NCBI RefSeq assembly: GCF_002994745.2
Contig: NC_037091.1
Location: forward strand, 1,612,001-1,676,000
DNA length: 64,000 nt
From: Rosa chinensis
Lineage: Eukaryota > Streptophyta > Magnoliopsida > Rosales > Rosaceae
Direction: 5' to 3'
Part shown: positions 49,430 through 60,295 of the stretch, piece after piece
Position numbering within the stretch: position 1 is the first letter of the stretch
Layout: every line of letters begins with the position of its first letter
Position numbers and translations under genes: made by a program
The notes under the pieces: generated by a model
The model's input: only the letters and a program-made list of their open reading frames with translations
Database searches by the model: none
What the model was told of the DNA's origin: nothing

Positions 49430-50050
49430 AAATCTTAGCTTTTTAAGATTTCTAATAATTTTTTATATTCCACTATAAGAAAGAAAGAAAGAAAAAATAA
49501 CTCAAAAATATATTGTTTTTTAGTATATTATTGTGAGATTAATCTTTATTAATAAAATGAAGATTTAGTATCATTTTTTTTCTTTCATTCTATAGTTGTA
49601 TTATTGTGAGATTAGTCTTTATTAATAAACATATATTTAAGGAAAAAATATTCATCTACCTTAAATGAGTTTAGTTAGAGAGCGAGATTATTCTTGCATA
49701 GTTTAGGCTTGCTGTTCAGCGAGCGTCCTTTTAAACTTTAATGAGTTTAGTTGTAGTTTAGATAGGTTATCCGGTTTGTCCCGTAATTTCTTATGTAAGT
49801 TTTGTTAAACTCTGGCCTGTTTCATGGCTTGATTACTAATGCAATCAACTCCTTTTCAAAAAAATAAAATAAATAAACATATATTTAATATTTAGAAAAA
49901 ATACTTATGTCAAAACAAGGATATAATGTTTCATTTCACTATTTCGACAACATTAATAAAATAGCATTAGTGGAATTCTCATGAGATTTTGAATAAAGAA
50001 GTCTAATATTCAAATCTCATCATTGTAGTTTTTTAATATTTTTAAAAACA
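49430..50050 (+). mobile_element. LINE 3' tail fragment and AT-rich DNA
   Basis: About 49700-49870 matches the 3' tail of the element at 50763-52115: 'tagtttagataggtt...ccgg', 'ttcttatgtaagttt', 'gcctgt', 'aatcaact' then an A-rich end. It is non-coding. The rest is AT-rich with a short direct repeat 'ttattgtgagatta(a/g)tctttattaataaa' at about 49530 and 49602. Confidence 0.55.
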
Positions 50051-50745
50051 AAATGAAATTTTGTGTTTGTAACGGGCCAACCCACAATACTTCGTGCTCA
50101 GGCTGTGCCGGGCCCATAACGGGTTCGGACCGAGTCGGGCCAATAGGCCAATATTCAATTCCTAGGCCCAGTCTGACCTGTTATTCTAACGTGTTTAGGT
50201 CATGCCAGGCTACTAACGAGCTGGGGCTGTGCCAGGCCAGTAATAGGCTTGGGCCGTGCCGGGCAGCTTTTAAACGTGTCGAGCCCGTGCCGTGCTCGTG
50301 CTTAGCGGCCTGTTTGCCATCTCTACTAGTAATGTTTGCCCGCGCTTTGCTGCGGGATTTACTATTATCGATTAATTGCTTAGAAAAGTAATTATTTTTA
50401 TACATAAGAATATTATTGCTTGTAATGTTATATAGTACAAAGGGTTTGGTTTGGTTTGTACATTTGGACTGGTGTGAAATTTTTTGTTGTATCTAGCTTC
50501 AGGTGTTGTTGTCATCTTACTTTGGTTGCAAAGAGAGGTTTGGAATCTGGTTTGTGGAGCACGATCATAAATGTGAGAATGGCCTGCAGAATGAGTAGAA
50601 CATGGGAAATAATGTTTAATATGTTAATGTAATTGATGTTTGGTTGCAATTTAGGTAATAGAAAAATGTGTGGCATGTATGATACTTCCATTGATAGAAT
50701 TCGCGTTTTTTGTTGTTTTCATAAATAGTAGTATCTCTTAGAGCG

Positions 50746-52132
50746 AAGAACATATCCATCAATTTAAGGAGATGGAGGTGAAGAATCGAGTACTCTCTGG
50801 GGGTCCTTGGTTCCATAACAACTCCATGTTGTTGTTGGCAGACTATGACGAAATCTCTGCCCTCGATACGGCGTCGCTGCATCTCCTTAAGGTGTGGGTG
50901 GCTGTGAAAGGGTACGGATTGCGATGCGAAATGAGAAAGCTCTTACCCTAATCGGACGGGCTTTGGAGGACTTCGTGCAGGTTGACCAAGGAGCGGTGCT
51001 GAGAAAGGATCCTGTCCAGAGGATCCGTGTGATTCAAGATGTCCGCCGGAGGATTTGGCCGCGACGGATGTTTGAGTTTTCACCGGTTGTTTCGGTGACA
51101 GTGGAGCTGCAGTATGAGAAATGCCATGGGCTGTGTGCAGCTTGTGGTTTCTTCGGCCATGGGGGTGGTTCTTGTGACGGGAGGCTAGTGGAGGAGGAGC
51201 CCTTGTTGGCAGTGTCGGGCCGAGGTGACTACTTGAGCCGTGGTCTGGACTCTGCACCCGGATCAGAAGAGTCTGTGGCGGTGGTCGTGGGGCCGGAGGT
51301 ACTCTTTAAGGCGCCGACGGAGCTGGGTCTGGTGACGGTGGGGCCTGGAGAGGATGTGGTGGCTGAGGGTGGACCGACGTCGGGGGCTGCAAGCAATGCA
51401 GTTGCAGTTCCGGAAAAACCGGCTGGAAACCCTAATTTTGAATTAGGGTTGACCGCAGGTTTGACTAAGATGCAATCTGGGCTACAGTCTTTTGGGCCTG
51501 AAAAGGAGGGGTCTGATGGGCTTTCTGTTGGGCTTGCTGCTGGGAAAAGCCGAAAATTGGATTTGGGTGTGAGAAAGAAGGTGTTTAAACCTAATTTGGC
51601 ATTTATACCTCCGGAGTTTCACCTTGGTGAGTTGGTGGAGGTTCCAATTTCGATGGGGACAGCTCAAAAGAAGAAGGGTCGTCCGTATGTACGCCGAGCA
51701 AAACATATATTATCTCCAAAAACGGAAGGTAATAATGCAGGTGTGCATTTATGCTCCAACTCGAATGAGAAGGAGCTATTTATTGGTTAATTGTTCTGGC
51801 TAGGGGTTAGAGCCTGTGTGAGGATGTTTAAGTTTCTATGAGTCTTCTATGACGTTTCTAGTTCCTTCCTTGTACCACAATTGCGTGATTGGCAAGGGAG
51901 GGATAGTTGAATGATTTCTTTCCGTAGGAGGCGAAGCTTGGTCATTCTTGGATAGGCTCGCTTAATTGTGAGCTTCTCAATGATGTTAATTAGTTTGCTT
52001 TAGCTTGGATAGGTTTTACCGGATTTTCTTGCCGGAATTCTTATGTAAGTTTGTAAGCTATGACCTATTGGCTGTTGATTATTGAATAAAAATCAACTTC
52101 TATTAAAAAAAAAAAAAGAACATATCCATCAA
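50746..52132 (+). mobile_element. LINE-derived insertion (ORF1 plus 3' tail) with 17-bp duplication
   Basis: 'aagaacatatccatcaa' flanks the insertion exactly (50746-50762 and 52116-52132). The inserted 1353 bases hold part of a DUF4283/zinc-knuckle ORF1, about 320 bases of 3' sequence and a poly-A tail (52103-52115). No ORF2 (endonuclease/RT) is present, although the 3' tail belongs to a LINE family also seen at 49700-49870. It sits inside a foldback element whose unoccupied relative is at about 53890-54170. Confidence 0.85.
50772..51790 (+). pseudogene. LINE ORF1 (DUF4283 plus CCHC knuckle), frameshifted
   Basis: The first frame (from ATG 50772) reads VLSGGPWFHNNSMLLLADYD and LLKVWVAVKG. 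A frame change near 50905-50925 leads into the second frame, from 50894: RNEKALTLIGRALEDFVQVD, RIRVIQDVRR, then VELQYEKCHGLCAACGFFGH with the spacing of the zf-CCHC_4 knuckle (C-x2-C-x4-H-x5-C). A long Gly/Val/Pro-rich tail follows, with a basic 'KKKGRPYVRRAKH' near the end. DUF4283 and this knuckle are typical of the nucleic-acid-binding first ORF of plant LINEs. The N-terminus is cut by 5' truncation. About 299 codons remain after the frameshift, an unusually long intact stretch for a relic. Confidence 0.75.
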
Positions 52133-52243
52133 AGGCAGCCAGCCAAATTTTGGTAGGACTCATTCATAATCCTAGCTAAATTTTGGTGGTTGGCTTGGAT
52201 GGATTGGTTCTTGACTCTAGGAGATAGTATGATCTATGAGAAC

Positions 52244-52504
52244 AATGGTGGTGGAGATGAGAAGAAGAGATTAGAGAGAATGGGACGGAGGTGATGGTTG
52301 ATCTGAATGAGGATAACTTGGAGGAAGATAGGGTGTTCCAATGGAATCGTTAGCTAAATTTCAAGAGATCAACACTTTCAGCAATCTTCTTCTTAGGGTC
52401 GAACACCTTGAAACACGCTATCTTCCTTTACGTTATCCTCATTCAGACCAACGATTACCTCCGTCGCATTCTCTAATTTCTTCTTTTCATCTCGACCACC
52501 ATTA
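52244..52504. repeat. Imperfect inverted repeat with about 95-bp arms
   Basis: The left arm (about 52244-52339, 'aatggtggtggagatgagaa' ... 'ggtgttcc') is the approximate inverse of the right arm (about 52401-52504, 'gaacacc' ... 'ttttcatctcgaccaccatt'), with a loop of about 60 bases. Identity looks to be 80-90%. The minus-strand reading of the right arm (EVIVGLNEDNVKEDSVFQ) looks protein-like, so a coding fragment has been inverted and duplicated. Confidence 0.7.
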
Positions 52505-53609
52505 ACTTGCTCTCTAATTTTATCAGTTCCTCTTTTCAATGCCCTGATACAGAATCCACAAAAGTACATTATTATCGACCAATATACACAAACAATGTCA
52601 TATTCATAACTGCATCTCGGTCTTCTCCAGATTTTTGTTTCATTTACATACAGAAGATATCTCAATCATACAGCAGAAACCTCTTGAAAACTAAATGTTT
52701 ACATATTTATAGAAATGCAGTTTACCAATATCAGACAAAAACTAAAACTTACGTTCAATTTCAAGCAATCAACCATAGATTCAAAAGTTGACAAACAATG
52801 CAGTAAATGTTCATCCATAGCTAGATAAGTGATCAAATTACCTACTAATACCTGGACTACATTAGCTAGATTAGATTACCATTTGTTCATAATCTGAAAA
52901 CAGAGTATTTGAATTCTGACAAATAATCAAATATTCTATACAATGAATCTCTAATACCAGATTAAGACATACCAATGAACGTCAATGTATACTTATATAT
53001 TGAATGCAATATTGCTATTATAAACTGTGTCAAAGCAACCAGTTCTTATAAAATTGTTGAATGTAGATGTTCTCAGGAATTAAAATAGATTGATAATGAA
53101 TGAATTAAACCTGAAGCACAATATGAAATATTTGACCTTATTTAAAGAATGAGTATTAGCACGATTTTGTATACTGAGAGTTTACAGTATTGATGCAATA
53201 TATATCAGAAGCTGCACAGAAACTATTCTTAAACGATGTCGTACTTGAGAAATGAGACACATGAATATATTGATGCAGGAAATAGCAGACACATGCTAAA
53301 CAATAATGCTAAACGAAATAGCAGACACATGCTTGATTTGAAATTGTTTATACAAAGGAGAAAAAGCAAGAGACTGATTGATACCTTATTTCTATTTTAT
53401 GCTTTTCAGTAGCATAATTTCTTTGCAGATTAAGATTGTTCAGATTGAGCAAATTTTAATTTTCTGTGATAAGAAACAACCATAATAAAATCAAACAAAC
53501 AAATCAAATTATAGCAAAACGCAAAAAATTTCCCATGAATTCAAATCAAAATTCTACACCAAACCATAGCAAAAACGAAGTTCACATTGGAAAGAACGAA
53601 TCTTCATAC

Positions 53610-53653
53610 TTTTTGTTTGATTGATGTCCATATGATCATCGTCATTTCATCAC
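53610..53653 (-). pseudogene. Isolated exon resembling NADP-isocitrate dehydrogenase exon 2
   Basis: On the minus strand, 'ttttctcag' is followed by 44 bases and then 'gtatga'. In the phase G|GT the translation is GDEMTMIIWTSIKQK, against the conserved ICDH motif GDEMTRVIWKSIKDK. As I recall it, the 44-nt length and phase are those of plant ICDH exon 2. The conserved Arg after GDEMT is Met, and Lys after IW is Thr. I found neither exon 1 nor exon 3 nearby. It is probably a captured or orphaned exon, not a gene. Confidence 0.5.
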
Positions 53654-54010
53654 CTGAGAAAAATCGCACAATAAGCACAGCAACAATCAACTTTTGAAAG
53701 TTGAAAACTGAAAGAAAATCATAGAAATAATTCCATAACTCAACTGAACTTATTATACTGAACAATGGATACTTATTCTATTATACTGATTACAGGTTAC
53801 ATGTTGAAGCATTGTCTTCTTGTTATGCTCGACAGATGCATTGGCAGAAGCTATGCCTTTGGGTTCGGTCAGAAAGGGAGGTCTTGGCCATCTGCAGAAT
53901 GAGTATAACACAGAAAATAATGTTGAATATGTTATTATAGTTGATGTTTGTTTGTAATGTAGCTAATAGAAAAATGTATGCAGCATATACGATACTTACA
54001 TTGATACTAG
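53654..54010. other. AT-rich; left flank of foldback copy 2
   Basis: From about 53890 it is homologous to 50580-50745 ('ctgcagaatgag', 'gaaaataatgttraatatgtta', 'aatagaaaaatgt'). No gene was seen. Confidence 0.45.
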
Positions 54011-54156
54011 ATGGTAGTATCTGCTAGAGCCAATAAGAACCAATCCATCCAAGGCAGCCAGCTACATTTTGGTAGGACTGATTCATAATCCTAGCTAAAT
54101 TTTGTTGGCTGGCTTGGATGGATAGGTTCTTGAGTGTAGGAGATAGTAGGATTTAT
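54011..54156. repeat. Foldback (hairpin) element, unoccupied copy
   Basis: The left arm (about 54011-54076) and right arm (about 54090-54156) are near-inverses: 'aagaaccaatccatccaagg' against 'aagaacctatccatccaagc' after reversal, with a loop of about 13 bases. The same hairpin exists around 50700-52250, but there the LINE insertion splits the left arm. The arms, loop and copy number suit a MITE or foldback element; a small-RNA hairpin is possible. Confidence 0.7.
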
Positions 54157-56623
54157 GAAAATAATAGTCTCAAAGAGGATTGAATTACCTGTAAGGAATT
54201 TGTACAGATGGTTAGTTTTAAAGAAAGGAGGAATTGAATGAAGAAATAATGCAAATTTCTTTTTGGAATAAGAGCTGGTAAATATATTTATGTAGAACAA
54301 AGAAAAGCAGTGAAGAAAGAAAGAAATCAAATCCTGTACTTGCCATACTTTGCTTTCTAATATTTATGCATTACTATATCTTCAAGGTTTCAGATACCTG
54401 CAACATGAAAAGAGAAAAGAGAGAATATTAGATACTTCTGTTAAAAAGAGCAGAAAAGGTATGAAATAGATAATTTTTTTTTCTTTTCTTTCACCAACAA
54501 TTATAAAAACTAAAAACCTTTATCCAATTAATAGCAGGTTGTCAAACATACTTGTTTATTTCAGTTAGACCCACTGAATTTCAGACTGACCCAACTGTTT
54601 GTACAATGAATTGTTATGTGATTCAGTAACTTAAGTCTAGATTAACATATTGAGAAAGCACTCAGACATGCATATTGGAAAAGTAAATCTTTAATCGTTT
54701 GGATAATGAAAATCTAGTTATGTCAAAGCCGCTTTTCTGAGTATTATTTCACAGTTAATCTGACTATATGAACAAAACTCAATTGCGCTGTTACTTATGA
54801 TCTAAAGGAAAATCAAATGTGCATATTTGGTTAAAACTGAATGAATATATTTAAATTTCTTTGTAGTAAACTTGGAATGATATCTGTAGACACTGTCGAT
54901 AGATAATTGGATTCTTTATTCAACATTACTGTGATGTTGTGAATTGTTAATAGGTAATCCAACCAGATAATGAAATATCTAGGGAAAGCCTCTTTCTATT
55001 TTAAATATAAAGGAAAAAAGAATCAGTCCTTGCATCAAAAACTACTTACACAGGAAAATAGTATGAAATGCTTGAAGCAAGTATTTAGATGGTCTTCCTC
55101 CTTATGGTCGTTTGAATATTGTCTTGACAGCTTCATATTGATACCTGTCATAGTACAAACAAAAAGAAAGAAAGTTGATAAAAACGGAAGCTGGAGTTAG
55201 GTACAGAGTTAAGCATAGAAGTAAAGATAGTTAAAAACAACTGAACTGCTATAAACTAATATGAAATAAAGAAATAAAATAACAGGGTAACTGATAAACT
55301 GCATTCTTGATACAGGACTATTGCAAAAGTGAAGTAGAATATAACTTACCATATAGAGCATGTCCTTCATCAGGGTGATTCAACTGTTAGAAAAGCATCA
55401 GTGCTTGAGGATATAATATCCAAAAGCAATAGGAAAAACTTCATTAATCCAGACATATGCCCCGTAGAAAAGAAGCATGGAGTCTGGTCTACAATGCTTA
55501 GAGCAGAAGCTGGGAAAAAGGGATAAATCAATAATGTCATTCAAGTAATTCAGAAGGCTCTTGGTCTTCTTTTATTCAAATTTGAGACAAAAACAATTTG
55601 AGTCAGAAAATTTGAGTGCTATGGATATGTGAGAAAGATAAGTGAGAAACGTTTTGACTATAAAGCAACAGGTACAATTAAAAATCACAGCCAAATTGTT
55701 GTAGCAATTAAAAATAGACGAATATGATATGATAACGCAGGAATTAAACTAAGCACTGAATAAGAAAGTTGCTTGTCTTACCGATACGCCAACGAAAGTG
55801 AGAACCCACTCTTGAAAGCAAATGTTCTGTACCAAAGAAATTTTAATAAGCAGTCATTACTTTAAAGTAGTGTAAGGATAAGATCATCTATCCCTTTACA
55901 GCGAAATATATGCACTATTTTATATGTCTTCATTCCAGCAACTAAGACAATGAAGAAACAGGAATGGCTTGTTTGAATTAAATCACAATTTACATGAATG
56001 CAGGCAAGGATTAGCTTCTATGCAAAGACAATGAAGTGAGAGTTTGAAAGTACCTTTTGTGATGTTTGTATTACAACAACCAACTCTTCTAATGAACCAA
56101 CTGAATTAAAGTTGGTGAAGAGGGAACTTATGAGAAGAAGATAAAACAGACCTATTTGCTAGCTTGTGTCTTATATTAAATTTTTTTGCTATGAAATAAG
56201 AAAAGCAAAGTATGTATTTGCATAACTGCAAATTGTGTCTCGAAAGCTATGAAAACTCGAAATGGAAACTCAACGAAAATAAGGAAAGAAAAAGTATGAA
56301 GGCTTAAAGTATTGAAGGGTGTGGCAGCTTATAATGAGATGTAACATACTTAATAAAAGAAAGGGATTATGTATCTAACTTCATACGCTGTTCAAATGGA
56401 AACCTGTTGAAGTCAATGTCAATCTGCAATGAAAAGAGAAAGTGAGAAAATATTCATTCTTCTTAGAATTCTAATCTATCATTTATTAAGCTCCACACCA
56501 ATACTAAAATCTGAAAAAATTAAATTGCTTACCAATTGATTGTTCTTGAAAAACAGAAGTTTGATTGCCTTTCAAAGCATCGTGTGTTTTGTAGATACTT
56601 TGAAAAAAACTTTGTCTAGATCA

Positions 56624-56666
<43 letters not shown>

Positions 56667-57169
56667 AACTGTACAATCAATGGAAGGAATAAATTGAAAT
56701 AAAAAAAATTCAAAATGAACTGTATATTGAAGTTAGAAAGGGTGAAATGAGAAAGAGAAACTATAATACATTGTTGATAGAGTAAAAGAGTTTTTATATA
56801 CATACATATCATTCAGTTTTGAGTAACAATCAAAACAAAACATTCAACACCTAGGACAAAAGTTTCTATTATCAGAGTTAGATTCAAAAGATTTCATTTC
56901 AGTTTTGATTGTTCTGCAACATATTTGCTGGAGTTTAGTCAAAAGAGTTGTAACTCCAGTTATAGTTGTACAAAGTATTTTAACTTAGCTGCGTTTGTCC
57001 AAAAAGTTAGATTACAGTAATTGCAGCTAGACAAAATGCGTTGAATGAGATTCATTCAGATGCATTCAAAACTGATCAGTTAGCTGCATTTTTCAAAAAG
57101 TTAGATTACGTTGATCACAGCTAGACAAAATACATAGAAAGATAGACCAACTATATTTGAACTTATCGC
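54157..57169. other. AT-rich region with unplaced exon-like pieces
   Basis: On the minus strand several short segments have good splice consensus on both sides: about 55829-55785 (ends 'gtatcg' then gtaaga), about 55388-55355 (LNHPDEGHALY-like, then gtaagt) and about 55150-55080. I cannot identify a protein. 56627-56664 is an (AT)n array. No gene is called. Confidence 0.35.
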
Positions 57170-57851
57170 TCACTTATTTAAAGCGAACTTATAACTATGA
57201 CAGACATTTACATAGTTTATAGGCTTTACAACCATAAAGAAAAAAACATGTATCTTCTCCTTGCCCTTTAAGCTAGGGCTAGGAGGCTTACCTGAACACA
57301 GAACACTCTGGACATCTTCAACAGGAACTTTCTTTGCTTTAGGGGGATTTTTATTTTTGGCTCCCAAAGGTCTTCCTCTCTTCTTTTTTCCACCAGAAAG
57401 CTCTACTTGCACAGGTTTGTGCATCATTACCTCTGCAGGCTCCAACAGACCACCAGGTGTCTCTACTAAACCCAGAGATTTTGCACTGAACTTGGTAGGG
57501 AATTCCAGCATTTTTACCTTCTTGGAGGGTGCAACAGGACTTGTCTTGCCTTCCAATAAATCAGACATAAAAAAATTGTAGCTTTTTTGGAGAAGGGAAG
57601 GGCTGGTCTCTCTTAGCTTGTTGCTTAGTGTCGACAGGTACCAAAGCCAACCCATTGTCTTCATTAGCTTGTCTTTTTTCTGCACTACGAATAACAATAG
57701 GTTTGCATACCTTACTTGTCTCAGGTCCTCCAAATAGAGATCTTCCAACAGGCGAAAGAATGGGGGTAGTAAGACTCTGAACCAACGATGTTAATTTACC
57801 AACTTTAACAACTGTCATATACAGACATCCATTAATATGCCAACCAAACAT
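57170..57851 (-). pseudogene. LINE ORF1 C-terminal remnant, frameshifted
   Basis: The first frame (57851-57561) reads LTTPILSPVGRSLFGG, then DNGLALVPVDTKQQAK. After a frame change near 57575 the second frame reads EFPTKFSAKSLGLVETPGG, then GGKKKRGRPLGAKNKNPPK. The basic 'KKRGRPLGxKNK' stretch is common near the end of plant LINE ORF1 proteins of the DUF4283 family. No DUF4283 core or knuckle remains. No gene function is expected. Confidence 0.55.
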
Positions 57852-58214
57852 TCATCTCTTATTTCACACAAGAGCGCCATATTTTTCCTATCTTGAATAG
57901 TCAATCAAACGGTCAACTTTTAAATCACATTCAAAAGGACAATTCTTAGGTTCACCCCTTGGGTAAATAAGCATATTCACCATCTCTTGCGATTAAGGCA
58001 TAATAATTTTATAATTTTCTAATCCGACCATTCATATTGTATAATGTAATACAAAGATTAGCTCTGTAAAAAACCAATCAAATTGAAGAACTTTTAGTTA
58101 TTCATTTCTATGAAATACATGAACAGTTCATCATAATAGTAGTAAGTGTTGTTAGAACAATCCATTTGTTTGATTCAATTAGATAAGTATACCAGTTCGG
58201 TGCTTATGTCCAAT
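57852..58214. other. AT-rich spacer, no gene seen
   Basis: No ORF or repeat could be supported. Confidence 0.45.
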
Positions 58215-59020
58215 TCTTTATTGGCCCAGGTATGCTATAGCATTCATAATGTACATGATGATGCGTTGGGCTGGTTAGAGCGGTGTGCTCAGGAACTTTC
58301 TTTAGCTCATTTTGGGGAGCTTCTGTTTGCACTCTGGGGGGTCTGGACGGAGAGGAATGATAGAGCTTGGAATAATAAGCAGCGTGAGGCTGCTGATGTG
58401 TGTTTGGGACTTGTTTCGAGGTTACAGGAAATTTAGGTTCCATAATGTGAAGCGTGTTGTTCCTAAGAGTAGGAGGAAGGCGGTTTGGAGTGCTCCACCG
58501 ACTAGAATTGTGAAAATAAATGTGGATGGATCATTTCATCATTTGACTCGTCAAGGTGGTGTAGGTTTTGTGATTCGGGATGATCAAGGGGTAATGTTAG
58601 CAGGAGAAGCCTGGCCAGTGCGGGGTTTATACTCGCCTGAGCATGCGGAGATCTTAGCATGTAATTATGCTTTGCAGTTTGCTTTGGACCAAGATTTTGG
58701 ACCCTTCATCTTGGAAACAGACGCATTGGAAGTGCAAAGGCAACTCCCAATGAACGGCGTAGCCAACACTTCGGTGCTGGGCCGTATTTTTGATGATGTG
58801 GTTTTGCTCTTGGAGTCCCAGTCTATATTGGGAGTGAAGCACATAGGGAGAAGTGGAAACACGGTTGCCCATCAGATGGCCATGTATGCTTGCTCTCTTA
58901 GACAAGAACAATTTTTCTTTTCTGCACCATCTTTTCTGTTGGCTGCAATTGCAGCAGATCATTGAACTACTTAATGTTGTTTTCTAATAAGATGGCTGAC
59001 CTCCCTTGATTCAAAAAAAG
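58215..59020 (+). pseudogene. LINE ORF2 C-terminus with RNase H domain, 5'-truncated
   Basis: The first frame (to 58436) reads FGELLFALWGVWTERNDRAW, the conserved linker before RNase H in plant LINEs. A frame change near 58425-58435 leads to KINVDGSF, GGVGFVIRDDQG, EHAEILACNYAL, LETDALEVQRQL and 'GRSGNTVAHQMA', ending at TGA 58963-58965. The catalytic acids of the RNase H fold (D, E, D) are kept. A 3' tail 'ggctgacctcccttgattc' and an A-run follow. RT and endonuclease are absent. No clear target duplication was found. Confidence 0.78.
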
Positions 59021-59235
59021 AATTGTTCCATTCAAAAATATTATAGTTTAAATTTGAAAATCTAGTTTGATTTATCATATTTGTTGGTTTACTTCTTATA
59101 TTGACTACAATAATTTTTAACTGAACTTAATTAAATTTAAAGCATCATTATATTGTACTGTACATTAATAAATAGTGAAAATATTTTTTATTTCCTTAAA
59201 TTAATCCCAGTAGAAACCTCAAATCATTTGGCAAC

Positions 59236-59928
59236 AACACTACCCCTCCATATCGATGGGGCAGAATGTAAGCGTCGCAAACCTGTGGTAAAGTGGCAGA
59301 ATCCACCAAGTGGCAGGCTCAAGATCAATATCGATGGGGTCTATCGTGCAGATAGTGGTAATGGTGGGATTGGAGTGGTAGTCAGAAATGATTTGGGTAT
59401 GGGCATCGCGGTTATTGCTAGACCCTTTATACAGGAACACTCGGCTCTAAATATGGAAGCAAAGGCGTGTAGAGCGGGTCCTCTTCTTGGTATTCACCAA
59501 GGTTGGTCGGAAGTTGATATTGAAAGTGACTCAACCCTGTTAATTGCTGCCCTACAGAGTAAGGAGAAGAATTATTCGGAGGTAAGTCGAGTATTAGATG
59601 ATTGTAAAGATTACTTGTTGGCTTTTTAATCAGTTAGAATTCAGCATATTTTCCGTGAAGTAAATGGTGTTGCGGATCGGCTGGTTCACCTTGCTAGTTT
59701 GTTTTACTTTGATGATGTTTGGATAGATGAGACTCCTGCTATTATTCAGGATGTTCTCTATGAGGATTATTGTAATTGTTTCTCTACAGCTCGGGGTTCA
59801 AGTGTTATGTCCCTTCCGATACAAAATTATAATTATAATATAATAAATGAAACCGGGTGTGGGGTTAGCCTCCTAGCTAGGCTAAGTTCCAAACTCCTAT
59901 CAAAAAAAAAAAACATTACCCCTTCATA
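59236..59928 (+). mobile_element. 5'-truncated LINE with RNase H domain and aged duplication
   Basis: Flanks 'aacactacccctccata' (59236-59252) and 'aacattaccccttcata' (59912-59928) match at 15 of 17 bases. The inserted sequence opens in the coding part (RLKINIDGVY, GGIGVVVRNDLG, MEAKACRAG, IESDSTLLIAAL). It is stopped by TAA at 59627-59629 and then continues in the same frame with IQHIFREVNGVADRLVHLA, so only that stop breaks the domain. It ends in a 12-base poly-A. It is the second LINE end in direct orientation within 1 kb and differs in sequence from the one at 58215-59020. Confidence 0.8.
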
Positions 59929-60295
59929 GAATTCTTTTTCATTTGCAAGTTTTTATTCTTTTTATCGGATGTCCCCAAAAGGGATTTTTTTTTATTATTT
60001 TTTTTTTATAGAGAGAACTTCTTTTTTATTTTATTTTGAAAATTAGAAGAGTGAAGTAGTGAACTGAAAGAGTTTCTATTTTGGAGGGCAAGCCTTTTGC
60101 ACGTGTTCAAATTTTTGACACCCGGAATCACGCACAAATCTACGCGCCTATTTGATTGGTAATAAATAAAATAAAACAAAACATAAAACCCCAATTATAG
60201 GATGTTATTCCTTTTAGAGATTCCCTCTTTCTTCTTCTTCTTCTTCTTCTTCTCCACTCTTTTAACTCTTCCATCTCTCGGAGATCGAAAGTCCA
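59929..60295 (+). promoter_or_regulatory. SMT2 promoter and 5' UTR
   Basis: The sequence is AT-rich to about 60200, then pyrimidine-rich, with (TTC)n at about 60229-60254 close to the start codon. No clear TATA box was seen. Confidence 0.4.

Larger units (their letters stand above)
48768..50330. mobile_element. GC-rich composite TE block, class uncertain
   Basis: 'tactagt' occurs at 48768-48774 and 50324-50330. The block between has GC-rich edges (cgtgccgtgttcgggcc at the left; a 'gtgccgtgctcgtgctta' and 'gtttgccatctcta' edge at the right, about 50060-50323). The right edge, reversed, begins 'tagagatggcaaac', a text I associate with plant hAT-type ends. The left edge lacks the matching inverse, so the 7-bp palindrome may be coincidental. 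Two LINE pieces are nested inside. Confidence 0.35.

Noticed and set aside
50943..51706. Minus-strand ORFs opposite the LINE ORF1
   Set aside because: The plus strand carries the DUF4283 and CCHC signature; the minus frames have none.
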